DNA of 64,000 nt, taken from positions 1-64,000 of the forward strand of contig JAIPBT010000004.1 in assembly GCA_021738565.1 (NCBI GenBank), read 5' to 3'. Positions 43,413 through 54,140 of the stretch are shown here, piece by piece (within the stretch, counting starts at the first letter, position 1; every line of letters starts with the position of its first letter). Both the position numbers and the translations under genes were made by a program. The stretch comes from Bacteroidales bacterium. Its GTDB lineage: Bacteria; Bacteroidota; Bacteroidia; Bacteroidales; GCA-2748055. The notes under the pieces are model-generated. The model made no database searches, was not told the origin of the DNA, and worked only from the letters and a program-made list of their open reading frames with translations.

Positions 43413-44777
43413 TTGAACAGCATAATAAATTATCTATTCTGGGGATTTGTTGCTGCTGCATCGGTTTTCCTTCTGATGGCCGGAATAACTTCCTTTCGTG
43501 AAGGTTCGCAAAGGGCCGGCAGTATCTTCCTTGTTTCCTGCATTGCGCTTTTGTGCATTTCTGTTTTGCCCGACCGTTTGATATCTGAAAATGAAATTTT
43601 CAGGATCATTTTCCTGTCGGTGGGACTCTTTTTACCGGGTATTTTTCTTTTGCCATTATCCGGGATTCATAAAAAAGATACTCAGATCCCTCAAAAAAGA
43701 TACAATGAATCGGACGCCGTACTTTCAAGGAGGCTGCTAGAACCAGGAACAGAAGCATACGCTGCATATTACAGGGATCATTCCGGATACAAGGAGTCGG
43801 ATAACAGGGCCCGGGGCAATCCGGGGCTGCTTTCAGAAAACTCCAGGTATTTTGATCCGATTACATTTAATGCTGCACGGGCCAATTTCTCGATTACAGA
43901 ACACCTTCACCGGCTGGATGTACTTAAACCTGCACGGAAATCAATTCAGGCAGACAGTAAAAAGCAAACTTCCTTTATAAAGGATTGGATGAAAAGAACG
44001 GGGGCGCGCAGTATAGGAATTACGGAATTAAAGGATTACCACCTCTATTCACATAAAGGAAGGGGGCCGAAAAGTGGTCTTCCGATTGCAAATGATCTCC
44101 CGCATGCAATTGCCATCACTGTTGAAATGGATCATAAAATGATGTCGTATGCCCCTGCAGGACCCACGGTGATGGAATCTTCCGAGCAGTACCTGTTTTC
44201 AGGAATACTCGCATCAAAGCTTGCTTTATACATTCAAAATCTTGGTTACAGGGCAAAAGCCCATACGGATGGAAATTATGAAGTAATTTGTCCGCTTGTG
44301 GCAAGGGATGCCGGATTGGGAGAGATTGGAAGGATGGGGCTTTTATTGACCCCTTCCCTTGGACCGCGGGTTCGGATCGCAGTAGTTACCACTGACATGC
44401 CACTGGATTATGAAGAAAAAAAATCCGTTGCTGCGGTTGTGGAATTTTGCACATTGTGTCGAAAATGCGCTATAAATTGTCCGGTAAAAGCTATTCCTGA
44501 AGGACCGATGAAAATGACCGGGGGAGTCAGCAGGTGGAAGATCAATTCAGACAAATGTTACCATTACTGGACAGTTTCGGGCACCGATTGTGGCCGTTGT
44601 GTTATACACTGTCCTTACAGTCATCCTGACAACTGGCTGCATCGGCTGATACGGTTCGGTATCAAAAATAATTTGCTTTTCCGCAGAATGGCTGTTAAAT
44701 TGGACGATGTTTTTTACAGGAAAATTCCTCCGATAAAGAAATTACCGGAAGAACTCACTTACAGGAAAAATAGATGA
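43413..44777 (+). CDS. Membrane-anchored reductive-dehalogenase-like iron-sulfur protein
   Basis: A 454-residue protein starting at TTG (43413). Three membrane helices (about 6-27, 36-54, 63-83) replace the Tat signal of classical RdhA enzymes. The catalytic region carries the RdhA/QueG-like hallmark AGLGEIGRMGLLLTPSLGPRV (300-320, in part) and two [4Fe-4S] motifs: C346, C349, C352, C356 and C382, C393, C396, C400. Such proteins use a corrinoid to remove halogen from organic compounds or for related reductions. No rdhB anchor gene is present, fitting the built-in helices. The stop overlaps the SLC13 start by 4 nt (ATGA). Confidence 0.8.
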   Translation: MNSIINYLFWGFVAAASVFLLMAGITSFREGSQRAGSIFLVSCIALLCISVLPDRLISENEIFRIIFLSVGLFLPGIFLLPLSGIHKKDTQIPQKRYNESDAVLSRRLLEPGTEAYAAYYRDHSGYKESDNRARGNPGLLSENSRYFDPITFNAARANFSITEHLHRLDVLKPARKSIQADSKKQTSFIKDWMKRTGARSIGITELKDYHLYSHKGRGPKSGLPIANDLPHAIAITVEMDHKMMSYAPAGPTVMESSEQYLFSGILASKLALYIQNLGYRAKAHTDGNYEVICPLVARDAGLGEIGRMGLLLTPSLGPRVRIAVVTTDMPLDYEEKKSVAAVVEFCTLCRKCAINCPVKAIPEGPMKMTGGVSRWKINSDKCYHYWTVSGTDCGRCVIHCPYSHPDNWLHRLIRFGIKNNLLFRRMAVKLDDVFYRKIPPIKKLPEELTYRKNR

Positions 44778-46579
44778 CAATCTCCGGATATATTGCCATT
44801 TTTATCATTATCCTGATGATCATTGCATTGCTTAAAGAGGTAATGCGCCCGGGGCTTGTTCTGTTCACGGCCCTTGTAATATTCATGGTCACGGATATTC
44901 TCACCACGGATGAAGCGCTTGCCGGGTTTTCCAATAAAGGTATGATGACCGTAGGGGTTTTGTTCCTGGTCAGTGAGGGATTCAAGCAGACCGGGGCCTT
45001 ATCCAAGCTTGCCAGCCTGATGCTCCCCAAAAAAAGGGCGCCCATTCCCAGGCTTATATTGCGACTCACCCTTCCCATTGCCTTGGTTTCTGCATTTCTG
45101 AACAATACCCCCATGGTGATCATATTCGCCCCGATGATCAAGAAATGGGCTGAAAAAATGAGTCTGCCCAGCCAGAAATTCCTGATCCCCCTCTCCTATG
45201 CCACCATATTCGGTGGCACCTGCACACTGATCGGCACCTCCACCAACCTGGTCGTTCACGGGATGATGCTGGACCGGGGAATCGAAGGTCTCGGTTTTTT
45301 TGAACTTGCCAAAGTCGGCATATTTATCTTCATCATTGGTTTCATTTACCTGAACCTCTTTTCCAACCGCCTGTTGCCCGGGGAAAAAATTCCAAGGTTC
45401 AGTTTTCCCAATGATGTTCGTGAGTATAATTTCGACATGATGCTCACGGAAGGGAGTTCGCTTATAGGTAAAGAAATTGAAAAACGAAAATTACCAGGCC
45501 TGTCAGAATTTGTAGTCAAGACCGTTATACGGGATAACAAGCACATCAGGATATCCAACACCCCTTTTAAGATTGAAGAAGGGGATGCATTTATTCTTGC
45601 CGGGAAGTCCGAAGACGTTGGCTTCCTGATGCAGCAGAGCGGGATTCGATTGAAATGCATTGAACCTTCAGACACACGTCTTTTGAACCAGGGACTGAAA
45701 TTGGTTGAAGTTGTTATTGCTCCGAGGTTCCCCGGTATTCAGAAAACCATTGAAGAGTTTGATTTCAGGGGGCACTACAATGCCATTGTAATGGCCATTC
45801 ACAGAAACGGTGAACGAATTACCACCAACATGGAGAATGTGGAAATAAAGGCCGGTGATAACCTGATGCTCCTTACAAACGATGATTTCACGCGTATATG
45901 GGGAGAATCCAGGGTATTCTACATGTCATCAGAAATTGGAGATATGGACAGCAACAAGGACAAAAGGAAGCGTTGGCTGGCCATAGCAATCACTGTGCTG
46001 ATGGTTGCGGGAGCAACCCTGGGAAACCGGCTGCCTTCCTATGGAAATGTTGAATTTGATATGTTCTTTTTTGCTGCCATAGCAATGGTATTAATGGCAT
46101 CTTTGAGAATTTTTTCGGCAAAAACATACACAAAACCCATCAACTGGGATGTCCTTATTACAGTTGCATCTGCCTTTGGAATAAGCAGGGCTTTGCAGAA
46201 CTCAGGAGCTGCAGATGTATTGGCCCATTCAACCATCAACATTTCAAAAAGTCTGGGGCCGATCGGAGTTCTTGCAGCAATTTACATCATTACAAATGTT
46301 TTTACAGAGATCATTACCAACAATGCTGCTGCTGCATTAAGCTTTCCCATAGCGCTGTCTGCTGCCACACAGCTGGGTGTGGATCCAAGGCCATTTTTTA
46401 TCGCCATTGCCATTGCTGCATCTGCGAGTTTCTCAACTCCCATAGGATACCAGACAAATTTGATCGTACAGAGTATCGGCAATTACAAATTTGGTGATTA
46501 CTGGAAGATCGGATTGCCATTGAACATAATTGCATTTATTGTCAGCATGATTGGTATACGGATGTTCTGGAGTTTTTAG
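44774..46579 (+). CDS. SLC13 (DASS)-family anion transporter with two TrkA-C domains
   Basis: A 601-residue membrane protein. Two halves of transmembrane helices each carry a DASS-type motif: GTSTNLVVHG near 155, and STPIGYQTNLIVQS near 555. Helical-hairpin signatures are FLNNTPMVI and ITNNAAAALS. Two RCK/TrkA-C domains lie between the halves (about 220-290 and 310-375) and probably gate transport. Family substrates are dicarboxylates, sulfate and similar anions. It is translationally coupled (ATGA overlap) to the reductive-dehalogenase-like gene, so its anion may be a substrate or product of that enzyme. Confidence 0.87.
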   Translation: MTISGYIAIFIIILMIIALLKEVMRPGLVLFTALVIFMVTDILTTDEALAGFSNKGMMTVGVLFLVSEGFKQTGALSKLASLMLPKKRAPIPRLILRLTLPIALVSAFLNNTPMVIIFAPMIKKWAEKMSLPSQKFLIPLSYATIFGGTCTLIGTSTNLVVHGMMLDRGIEGLGFFELAKVGIFIFIIGFIYLNLFSNRLLPGEKIPRFSFPNDVREYNFDMMLTEGSSLIGKEIEKRKLPGLSEFVVKTVIRDNKHIRISNTPFKIEEGDAFILAGKSEDVGFLMQQSGIRLKCIEPSDTRLLNQGLKLVEVVIAPRFPGIQKTIEEFDFRGHYNAIVMAIHRNGERITTNMENVEIKAGDNLMLLTNDDFTRIWGESRVFYMSSEIGDMDSNKDKRKRWLAIAITVLMVAGATLGNRLPSYGNVEFDMFFFAAIAMVLMASLRIFSAKTYTKPINWDVLITVASAFGISRALQNSGAADVLAHSTINISKSLGPIGVLAAIYIITNVFTEIITNNAAAALSFPIALSAATQLGVDPRPFFIAIAIAASASFSTPIGYQTNLIVQSIGNYKFGDYWKIGLPLNIIAFIVSMIGIRMFWSF

Positions 46580-46588
46580 CACCTGTTT

Positions 46589-48277
46589 TTAATATCCTGC
46601 TGCCTGGCCGTCTTTTCTCGATTCCGAAGCCCCGTATAATACACCTGTTTCAGGATCTCTCATTATAGCCTGGTAACCTCCGTATCCTCCCTGGCTGAAT
46701 TGGACTGTATGGCCCATTTTAAGAAGAGACCTTACTTCCTTGTAATCCATTCCTGATTCAATATAGAGGATACCCCCATCGGTCATATGTTCTCCGGTTG
46801 GCTGAGATGACCCGGAATGCCTGACCCTTGGTGCATCTCCGGCTTCCTGGAGGTTCATCCCGAAATCGATCAGGTTCATGACCACCTGGGCATGTCCCTG
46901 CGGCTGCATTGCTCCGCCCATTAATCCAAAGCTGATAAAAGGTTTGCCATTCCTGGTAATAAAAGCAGGAATTATGGTATGAAAAGGCCTCTTTCCAGGT
47001 TCATAAACATTGTAGTGTCCTACCTCAAGTGAGAACAATTCTCCCCTGTCCTGCAAAATAAAGCCCAAACCCGGGGGACACATTCCCGAGCCCATCCCCC
47101 TGTAATTCGATTGTATAAGCGATACCATATTCCCTTCTTTATCCGCAACGGTAAGGTAGATGGTATTGCCCTGTTCAATCTCTCCCGCGTCGTAACTTCT
47201 GGAAGCACGTTCCTTATTGAGCAGAGACCTTCTTTCTGCTGCATATTCATCGGACAGCAATAACCTGTAATCAATAGAATTGAATGCAGGATCTGCATAA
47301 TATTTTGCCCTGTCCTCAAAAGCCAGCTTTTTCGCTTCGGTAAAATGGTGGATATACTCCGCTGTTCCAAAACCCATGGATGCAATGTTAAAACCTTCAA
47401 GTATGTTCAATATTTGCAAAGCTGCAATTCCCTGTCCGTTTGGCGGAAGTTCCCAGACATCATACCCCCTGTAATTGACTGAAACCGGTTCTACCCATTC
47501 AGAAGTATGTGAAGCAAGGTCTTCATATGAGAGAAAACCACCCTGCTGTTCCATAAATGCATCGATCACTTGAGCGATCTCTCCCCTGTAAAAAGCATCC
47601 CTGCCTTTTTTGCTGATTGTTTCAAGTGTATTGGCAAGTGCCGGATTACAGAATATATCCCCTTTGGCCGGTGGTTTTCCCCCGGGCATGTATATCTCCT
47701 TAATATTCGGGAACCGGCTCAGATACCGGGCATTTCCCTGCCAGTAATAAGCAATTAATTCGGTAACGGGAAACCCTTCCCTGGCATAGTTAATGGCCGG
47801 CCTGAGTATCTCATCCATCGGCAATTCTCCGTATTTTGAATGTAACTCAAACCACCCGTCTACACAACCCGGGACAGAAACAGGCAATGGCCCAACAGAT
47901 GGAATGCGAGAATAGTGGTTTTCCTTAAAGTATTCAAGCGTAAGCGATTGAGGTGATCTGCCGCTTGCATTCAGTCCTTCCAGGCGCTCATTTTCAGCGT
48001 CCCAGACTATGGCAAACAGGTCTCCTCCAATCCCGTTTCCGGTTGGTTCAACCAATCCGAGTACTGCATTTGCGGCAATGGCAGCATCGATGGCATTTCC
48101 TCCTTTTTTTAAAATATCAAGGGCTGCCTGTGTTGCCAGCGGTTGACTTGTACATGCCATTCCCTGTGTTGAAATAACTTCTGAACGGGTTGCAAAAACC
48201 TCACCTGTTAAACGGTCCTGCGAATGGGCACTGACTATAAACAGCACCAGCATGTAACTTATAATGATTCGTTTCAT
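46589..48277 (-). CDS. ggt: Gamma-glutamyltransferase
   Basis: 562 residues from the ATG at 48277, which gives a clean signal peptide; a TTG three codons upstream is also in frame. It is a periplasmic Ntn-hydrolase that cleaves itself into two subunits. The new N-terminal nucleophile is the Thr of GNTIYLTVADKEGN, near residue 371. It removes gamma-glutamyl groups from glutathione and related peptides. Family blocks GGNAIDAAIAAN, PTGNGIGGDLF and PNGQGIAAL are intact. It converges on the SLC13 gene with a 9-bp gap. Confidence 0.93.
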   Translation of the reverse strand: MKRIIISYMLVLFIVSAHSQDRLTGEVFATRSEVISTQGMACTSQPLATQAALDILKKGGNAIDAAIAANAVLGLVEPTGNGIGGDLFAIVWDAENERLEGLNASGRSPQSLTLEYFKENHYSRIPSVGPLPVSVPGCVDGWFELHSKYGELPMDEILRPAINYAREGFPVTELIAYYWQGNARYLSRFPNIKEIYMPGGKPPAKGDIFCNPALANTLETISKKGRDAFYRGEIAQVIDAFMEQQGGFLSYEDLASHTSEWVEPVSVNYRGYDVWELPPNGQGIAALQILNILEGFNIASMGFGTAEYIHHFTEAKKLAFEDRAKYYADPAFNSIDYRLLLSDEYAAERRSLLNKERASRSYDAGEIEQGNTIYLTVADKEGNMVSLIQSNYRGMGSGMCPPGLGFILQDRGELFSLEVGHYNVYEPGKRPFHTIIPAFITRNGKPFISFGLMGGAMQPQGHAQVVMNLIDFGMNLQEAGDAPRVRHSGSSQPTGEHMTDGGILYIESGMDYKEVRSLLKMGHTVQFSQGGYGGYQAIMRDPETGVLYGASESRKDGQAAGY

Positions 48278-48424
48278 GACATACAAATTTTTTTGTGCTA
48301 AAATACAAACAACTTAAAAAAGCAGCCTTTTTATACAATGGCTTCAATGGTTTTTCAAATAATCCGGATTTAATAATTACAGAACCGTAAATGATGTCAG
48401 ACTTTGACCAGTGGGATAAGGGAT

Positions 48425-49615
48425 TTATGGCTGATCTTTCAGCTTATAGACCCTTATCCAGTCAATTTCCATTGCAGCAGGCAATCCTTCTCCACTGGCC
48501 CGGTCCTTTAATAAGGTACTGAAAACCATGTACATTTCATCCTGGGGAACATTTGAAGTCTGCTTTTTAAATACTTTGTCATTGATCTTCCAGACCAGTT
48601 TTTCAGGACCCCATTCCAGGGAAAAAATATAGAAATCACTGGTGAATCTGGACCCACCTGTTTTGGTAATGGATTTTGAAGGAATTTTACCATCTGAAGA
48701 CGTCCAGAAATAATCTGAATGCAATTTCCCTTTTTCATATTTCGCCACGTCAATGTGGGGAACAATGTTGTCACCAACCATCCAGAAGGCCTGTGACACA
48801 TTTGATGAAGACATTTTGATCTTTGCTTTGAATAGTCCGTATTTTTGTCTGAAGTATTTTCCTGTACTGATCAACCCCGATGTATAGCCAAAAGTATCAT
48901 TCAGAAAACCATGCACAGGGTCCCATTTCTTGCCTTCTGCTGCTTCTTCCTTTGTAATTATGTGAAGCTTATTATCGGAGAACTCAATATTTTTACCATC
49001 GGTGGGATAGCTTTTATCATCGGCCATTGTATAAGGCTCATTGAGTATTGCATCTCCCCAGTAGTACCTGGTTATCCATTTTTTATTATCAAGTTTGCCA
49101 TTGGAAAAGGATTCGTTAAAAGTTTCATCTAATTTTTCAATTTCAGCAAACGGATATTTTTTCCTGGTCTTGAAGTACCAGGTTATTTTGTCAGATTCTT
49201 TCAGTTCCTTGTATTCCGATTCCTTCCGGTATTCCTCAGTAGTCTCATAACGCTCCCTGGGCTTCATTGAAAGGTATTCTTTCCTTTTTTGAAAATTTTC
49301 TGAATTAATTTCTTCTTCAAGTTTTGTGAGTTCATCAGGTTTTTCTTCTGCCTTTCTGAACTTCCTGCTCATTTTCCTGTATTGAATTTCCCTGTTGTGC
49401 TCTTCTGAACCCTTGTATTTTTCTTTCAGTATCTGTTTTTTTCTACTTGCAAAATCATCAGATTTCACCTCCTTTTCCAATGTATTAAAATGTTTCAACT
49501 CATCAGAACTTTCATATTCCTTGTATGCTCTGAAATCAGCCCACAACTGATCATCTTCAGTTTCCACTTTTGTGGTTTCCGGGATCATCCCGAACAAGAA
49601 TGCTAAGCCTGCCAT
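48425..49615 (-). CDS. GH16-like protein with charged N-terminal repeats and no catalytic glutamates
   Basis: 396 residues from the ATG at 49615 (MAGLAFLFG); an ATG 24 codons upstream is also in frame. Residues about 15-130 hold at least two related Lys/Glu-rich repeats (LEKEVKSDDFASRKKQ and LEEEINSENFQKRKEY). The rest is a GH16-type concanavalin fold (FNESFSNGKLDNKKWITRYYW; MEIDWIRVYKLKD). The GH16 active-site motif ExDxxE reads HIDVAK here, so both glutamates are missing. It may bind rather than cut a glycan, or use other residues. No clear signal peptide is seen. Confidence 0.8.
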   Translation of the reverse strand: MAGLAFLFGMIPETTKVETEDDQLWADFRAYKEYESSDELKHFNTLEKEVKSDDFASRKKQILKEKYKGSEEHNREIQYRKMSRKFRKAEEKPDELTKLEEEINSENFQKRKEYLSMKPRERYETTEEYRKESEYKELKESDKITWYFKTRKKYPFAEIEKLDETFNESFSNGKLDNKKWITRYYWGDAILNEPYTMADDKSYPTDGKNIEFSDNKLHIITKEEAAEGKKWDPVHGFLNDTFGYTSGLISTGKYFRQKYGLFKAKIKMSSSNVSQAFWMVGDNIVPHIDVAKYEKGKLHSDYFWTSSDGKIPSKSITKTGGSRFTSDFYIFSLEWGPEKLVWKINDKVFKKQTSNVPQDEMYMVFSTLLKDRASGEGLPAAMEIDWIRVYKLKDQP

Positions 49616-49734
49616 AATTGTAACTGAATAGTTTTTAGATATACAACATTGAACGAATAAAGATAAGAAAAATTGGGGAGCCATCAAGTTTATGCAGAAA
49701 TAACATCAGCCACTCAACTTAAAATAAAAAATAC

Positions 49735-49742
49735 TAAATTTG
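49735..49742 (+). promoter_or_regulatory. -7 promoter element of atpD
   Basis: TAAATTTG matches TAnnTTTG exactly, 38 nt before the atpD start. The -33 region is AT-rich without a clear TTG. Confidence 0.55.
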
Positions 49743-49774
49743 TTTCTTCAAGTATAGAATATCGGGTAAAATAA

Positions 49775-51289
<1,515 letters not shown>

Positions 51290-51315
51290 TATGCTGTTAT
51301 TTGATAAAATAAATT

Positions 51316-51561
51316 ATGTTACTTGAAATTATATCGCCGGATAGCAAACTGTTTTCAGGAGAAGTAGAGAAAATTCAGGTGCCCGGTTCAAAAGGATCAT
51401 TTGAAATACTGGAAAATCATGCTCCCATAATCTCCACCCTGGAAAAGGGGACGGTAAAAGTACTCGGAGGGAACGGAAAAAGAGAAACCTTTGAGATTGA
51501 CGGAGGAGTAATAGAAGCAAAAAACAACAAGATCATAGTTCTCACTGAAAGTGCCAAATAA
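51316..51561 (+). CDS. atpC: F1F0 ATP synthase subunit epsilon (short form)
   Basis: An 81-residue protein with only the N-terminal beta-sandwich domain of epsilon: LEIISPDSKLFSGEVEKIQVPG, then GSFEILENHAPIISTLEKG. The C-terminal helical hairpin that inhibits ATP hydrolysis in E. coli is absent, as is usual in this phylum, so control must come by another route. The stop overlaps the next gene by 11 bp. Confidence 0.95.
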   Translation: MLLEIISPDSKLFSGEVEKIQVPGSKGSFEILENHAPIISTLEKGTVKVLGGNGKRETFEIDGGVIEAKNNKIIVLTESAK

Positions 51562-52312
51562 TAAATCAAATCCATTTGATCCCAGGTTATATTTAGTAAT
51601 CATCATGTTGCTGATAGCCGGATCTACATACTCCCAGCTCGGGCGGTCAGAGGTAACTTACTATTCCAGCGACAGCCTCCTGATCACAGCCGACCTCTAT
51701 ATGAAATCTGACTCACTTCCTTTCCTGTTGCTTTTGCACGAGCAGGGATCCAGCCGTGGAGAATTCCTGGATATTGTTTCATGGTTTCAAAAAATGAACT
51801 ACAATTGCCTTGTACCGGATCTCCGCAATGGTGGCAATTCCAATGTCATTGTCAATGAAACTGCCAACAGGGCAAGGATGGAGGAGCGCACTATTTCCTA
51901 TAATATGATTGAAAATGATATACAGGCATCTATCGAATATGCCCTGGAAATATCGGGAAAAAGTGTAACGCTGCTTGGTGCAGGAGCGAACGGTTCCCTG
52001 GCACTGAAAGCAGCAGCAGAGATCCCTGAAGTCAAGGCAGTTGTGGCACTGAGTCCTGGTGAATTCTTCTTGCCTGAAATGGAAATTGAAAATTCATTGG
52101 ACAGCCTCAAAAAACCGATTCTTGTAGGTTCAACCAGATCTGAATATCCTTACATGGAGCAACTGGTATCCGGTGTCGATGATAAATATAAATCCGTATT
52201 TGCCCCTGATACCACTGAAGGTGCAAGAGGAACAAAATCATTGTTGCCAGTAAATATAACCAGTATGGAATACTGGCTATCAATACTTTTATTTGTCAAG
52301 GAAATTCAATAA
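51551..52312 (+). CDS. Alpha/beta-hydrolase-fold exported protein lacking the serine nucleophile
   Basis: A 253-residue protein with an N-terminal hydrophobic segment (about 13-28) that is a signal peptide or anchor. It has an alpha/beta-hydrolase core of dienelactone-hydrolase type: LLLLHEQGSSRGEF, then YNCLVPDLRNGGNS. The nucleophile elbow reads LGAGANGSLAL, so Gly takes the place of the usual Ser. It may be a non-enzymatic relative. It overlaps atpC by 11 bp and abuts the GT9 gene. Confidence 0.7.
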   Translation: MPNNKSNPFDPRLYLVIIMLLIAGSTYSQLGRSEVTYYSSDSLLITADLYMKSDSLPFLLLLHEQGSSRGEFLDIVSWFQKMNYNCLVPDLRNGGNSNVIVNETANRARMEERTISYNMIENDIQASIEYALEISGKSVTLLGAGANGSLALKAAAEIPEVKAVVALSPGEFFLPEMEIENSLDSLKKPILVGSTRSEYPYMEQLVSGVDDKYKSVFAPDTTEGARGTKSLLPVNITSMEYWLSILLFVKEIQ

Positions 52313-53311
52313 ATGATTAAATACCTTGTTATCAGATTCAGTTCGATCGGAGATATTGTGCTCACTTCACCTGTAATAAGATGCCTTAAAGAGCAGGTGG
52401 AAGACTCGGAAATTCATTATCTGACCCGGCCAGCCTACTTAAACATTCTGAAGGAAAATCCGCATATCACAAAGGTTCATGCACTGGAAGATAACATGAA
52501 TACCACAGTAGCATCATTGAAGAATGAAAACTTTGATTACATCATTGATCTCCAGAACAATTTCAGATCGCTGAATATCAAGCGCTCTTTAAAAAAAATG
52601 TACTTCACGGTACATAAACAAAACATCAAAAAATGGTTGATGGTCAATTTGAAGATCAATACATTTTCAATAAAACATATCGTAGAAAGATACCTCGATA
52701 CAGTCAGGATATTTGATGTTGTAAATGATGAAAAAGGATTGGATTACTATATCCCCGATGAAGACGAAATCGACACGGGTATTTTTCCTGATTCTTTCAA
52801 ACAAGGTTATATTGTTTTGGTTACAGGAGCAAAGCATCATACAAAGAAACTTGAGGTAAACCAGCTGATCAATATAGCCCGCGATTTGAAATATCCCCTG
52901 GTTCTTTCCGGGGGAATGGAGGACAGGGACACCGGTAAGATCATCTCAGATGCTTTGGCTGACCGGTTAATATTCAACGGATGCGGTACCTGGAACATCA
53001 ACCAGTCAGCTTCCGTCATACGCCAGTCGGTCTGCATAATTACCCATGATACCGGAATGATGCATATTGCTGCAGCATTTAAAAAGCCAATTGTAACGGT
53101 TTGGGGCAATACCACGCCGGCATTCGGTATGAGCGCTTATATACCTGATAATCTTTCTGTTAATTTCGAGGTAAGCGGATTAAAGTGCAGGCCATGTTCC
53201 AAATTGGGAAAGAAAGCATGTCCAAAAGATCATTTCAGGTGTATGCGCGATCACAATACAGGCACGATTGCTGAAACAGCGAACAGGTTGTTCTCAGGAT
53301 CTGCACAATGA
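52313..53311 (+). CDS. Glycosyltransferase family 9 (heptosyltransferase-like)
   Basis: A 332-residue GT9 protein, the family of ADP-heptose:LPS heptosyltransferases. The N-terminal SSIGDIVLTSPVIRCLK and the C-terminal nucleotide-sugar region ITHDTGMMHIAAAFKKPIV, followed by TVWGNTTPAFG, are typical. It adds a heptose or similar sugar to the lipopolysaccharide core at the inner membrane. Four cysteines near the C-terminus (CRPCSKLGKKAC, C in HFRC) are common in Bacteroidota members. The ATG follows the upstream stop directly (TAAATG). Confidence 0.9.
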   Translation: MIKYLVIRFSSIGDIVLTSPVIRCLKEQVEDSEIHYLTRPAYLNILKENPHITKVHALEDNMNTTVASLKNENFDYIIDLQNNFRSLNIKRSLKKMYFTVHKQNIKKWLMVNLKINTFSIKHIVERYLDTVRIFDVVNDEKGLDYYIPDEDEIDTGIFPDSFKQGYIVLVTGAKHHTKKLEVNQLINIARDLKYPLVLSGGMEDRDTGKIISDALADRLIFNGCGTWNINQSASVIRQSVCIITHDTGMMHIAAAFKKPIVTVWGNTTPAFGMSAYIPDNLSVNFEVSGLKCRPCSKLGKKACPKDHFRCMRDHNTGTIAETANRLFSGSAQ

Positions 53312-53324
53312 TAATTCCGGGAGA

Positions 53325-54098
53325 TTACTGCGCAATAAATTGATAAGTTACCCTCGCAACATGCTTTTCCGGGGCATTGAAATCACTGTAAAACCTTGAT
53401 GTCAGGGCAGCATTTTCTGCTGCCTCAATAAAACAGTCCGGTTCATTTATCGTTTCCACGCTGACCAGGGAAGTTCCGGAAACGCTTCCATCCTGCCTTA
53501 CTCCCAGGTCGATTACTACAAGAGCAGAGCCCTCACAGCGATAAACCGGAATGGTAAGTTCCCGTTTTTTTCTGTCTTTAGGATCAGTTTTAAAAGAATA
53601 AGTAATGTTTGTGGGACCTGTAAAAGGTTGGTCTTCTTCGTCTTTCTTCACCGCCTGATCCAGTGGTTCCTTTTCATATACGTAAGAAGAGATAATCTCC
53701 CTCCATTTTTCACGGTCCTCAAGAAATTTTTCATCCTTTTGTGCCTCGAGTTCATCAAGGAGTTGGTTGACATAGTCTTCAGTTGAAATATCACTTTTTG
53801 CCAGGTCATCAAGATTAACAGCCCGGTTGCTGGCCTGCTCCCTTGCGTCATATACCTGCTCAATCCATTCTGCAGGAATGTCAATATTTTCTTTGTTCAG
53901 CATTTCCTCAAGAGTGGTCTCATCTGAAAAATCGAGCATGACCCCCAATTCCCTGTCTTCATTTAATCCCTGGACCTTAAAGAGAACGAGAACAATGGCT
54001 ACGGCCAGGTGAAAAATAACGGTATAAAGGATTGCAGGGAGATTGGTTCTGACAAACTCCCTGATATTTTTCGGACCGTATGAAAAAAGCTGTGCCAT
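53325..54098 (-). CDS. TonB-like energy-transduction protein
   Basis: 257 residues from the ATG at 54098; an ATG four codons upstream is possible. It has one N-terminal membrane helix (about 22-42), then an acidic, helical linker (50-150). The C-terminal domain (about 170-257) looks like a TonB C-terminal domain (VVIDLGVRQDGSVSGTSLV, then a terminal beta strand). It lacks the usual Pro-rich linker, so coupling to an outer-membrane receptor is inferred. It follows the outer-membrane gluzincin gene on the same strand. Confidence 0.68.
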   Translation of the reverse strand: MAQLFSYGPKNIREFVRTNLPAILYTVIFHLAVAIVLVLFKVQGLNEDRELGVMLDFSDETTLEEMLNKENIDIPAEWIEQVYDAREQASNRAVNLDDLAKSDISTEDYVNQLLDELEAQKDEKFLEDREKWREIISSYVYEKEPLDQAVKKDEEDQPFTGPTNITYSFKTDPKDRKKRELTIPVYRCEGSALVVIDLGVRQDGSVSGTSLVSVETINEPDCFIEAAENAALTSRFYSDFNAPEKHVARVTYQFIAQ

Positions 54099-54140
54099 TA
54101 TAACATGCAAAGATATGATCTTCAGGGAAAGTAATGTTCA

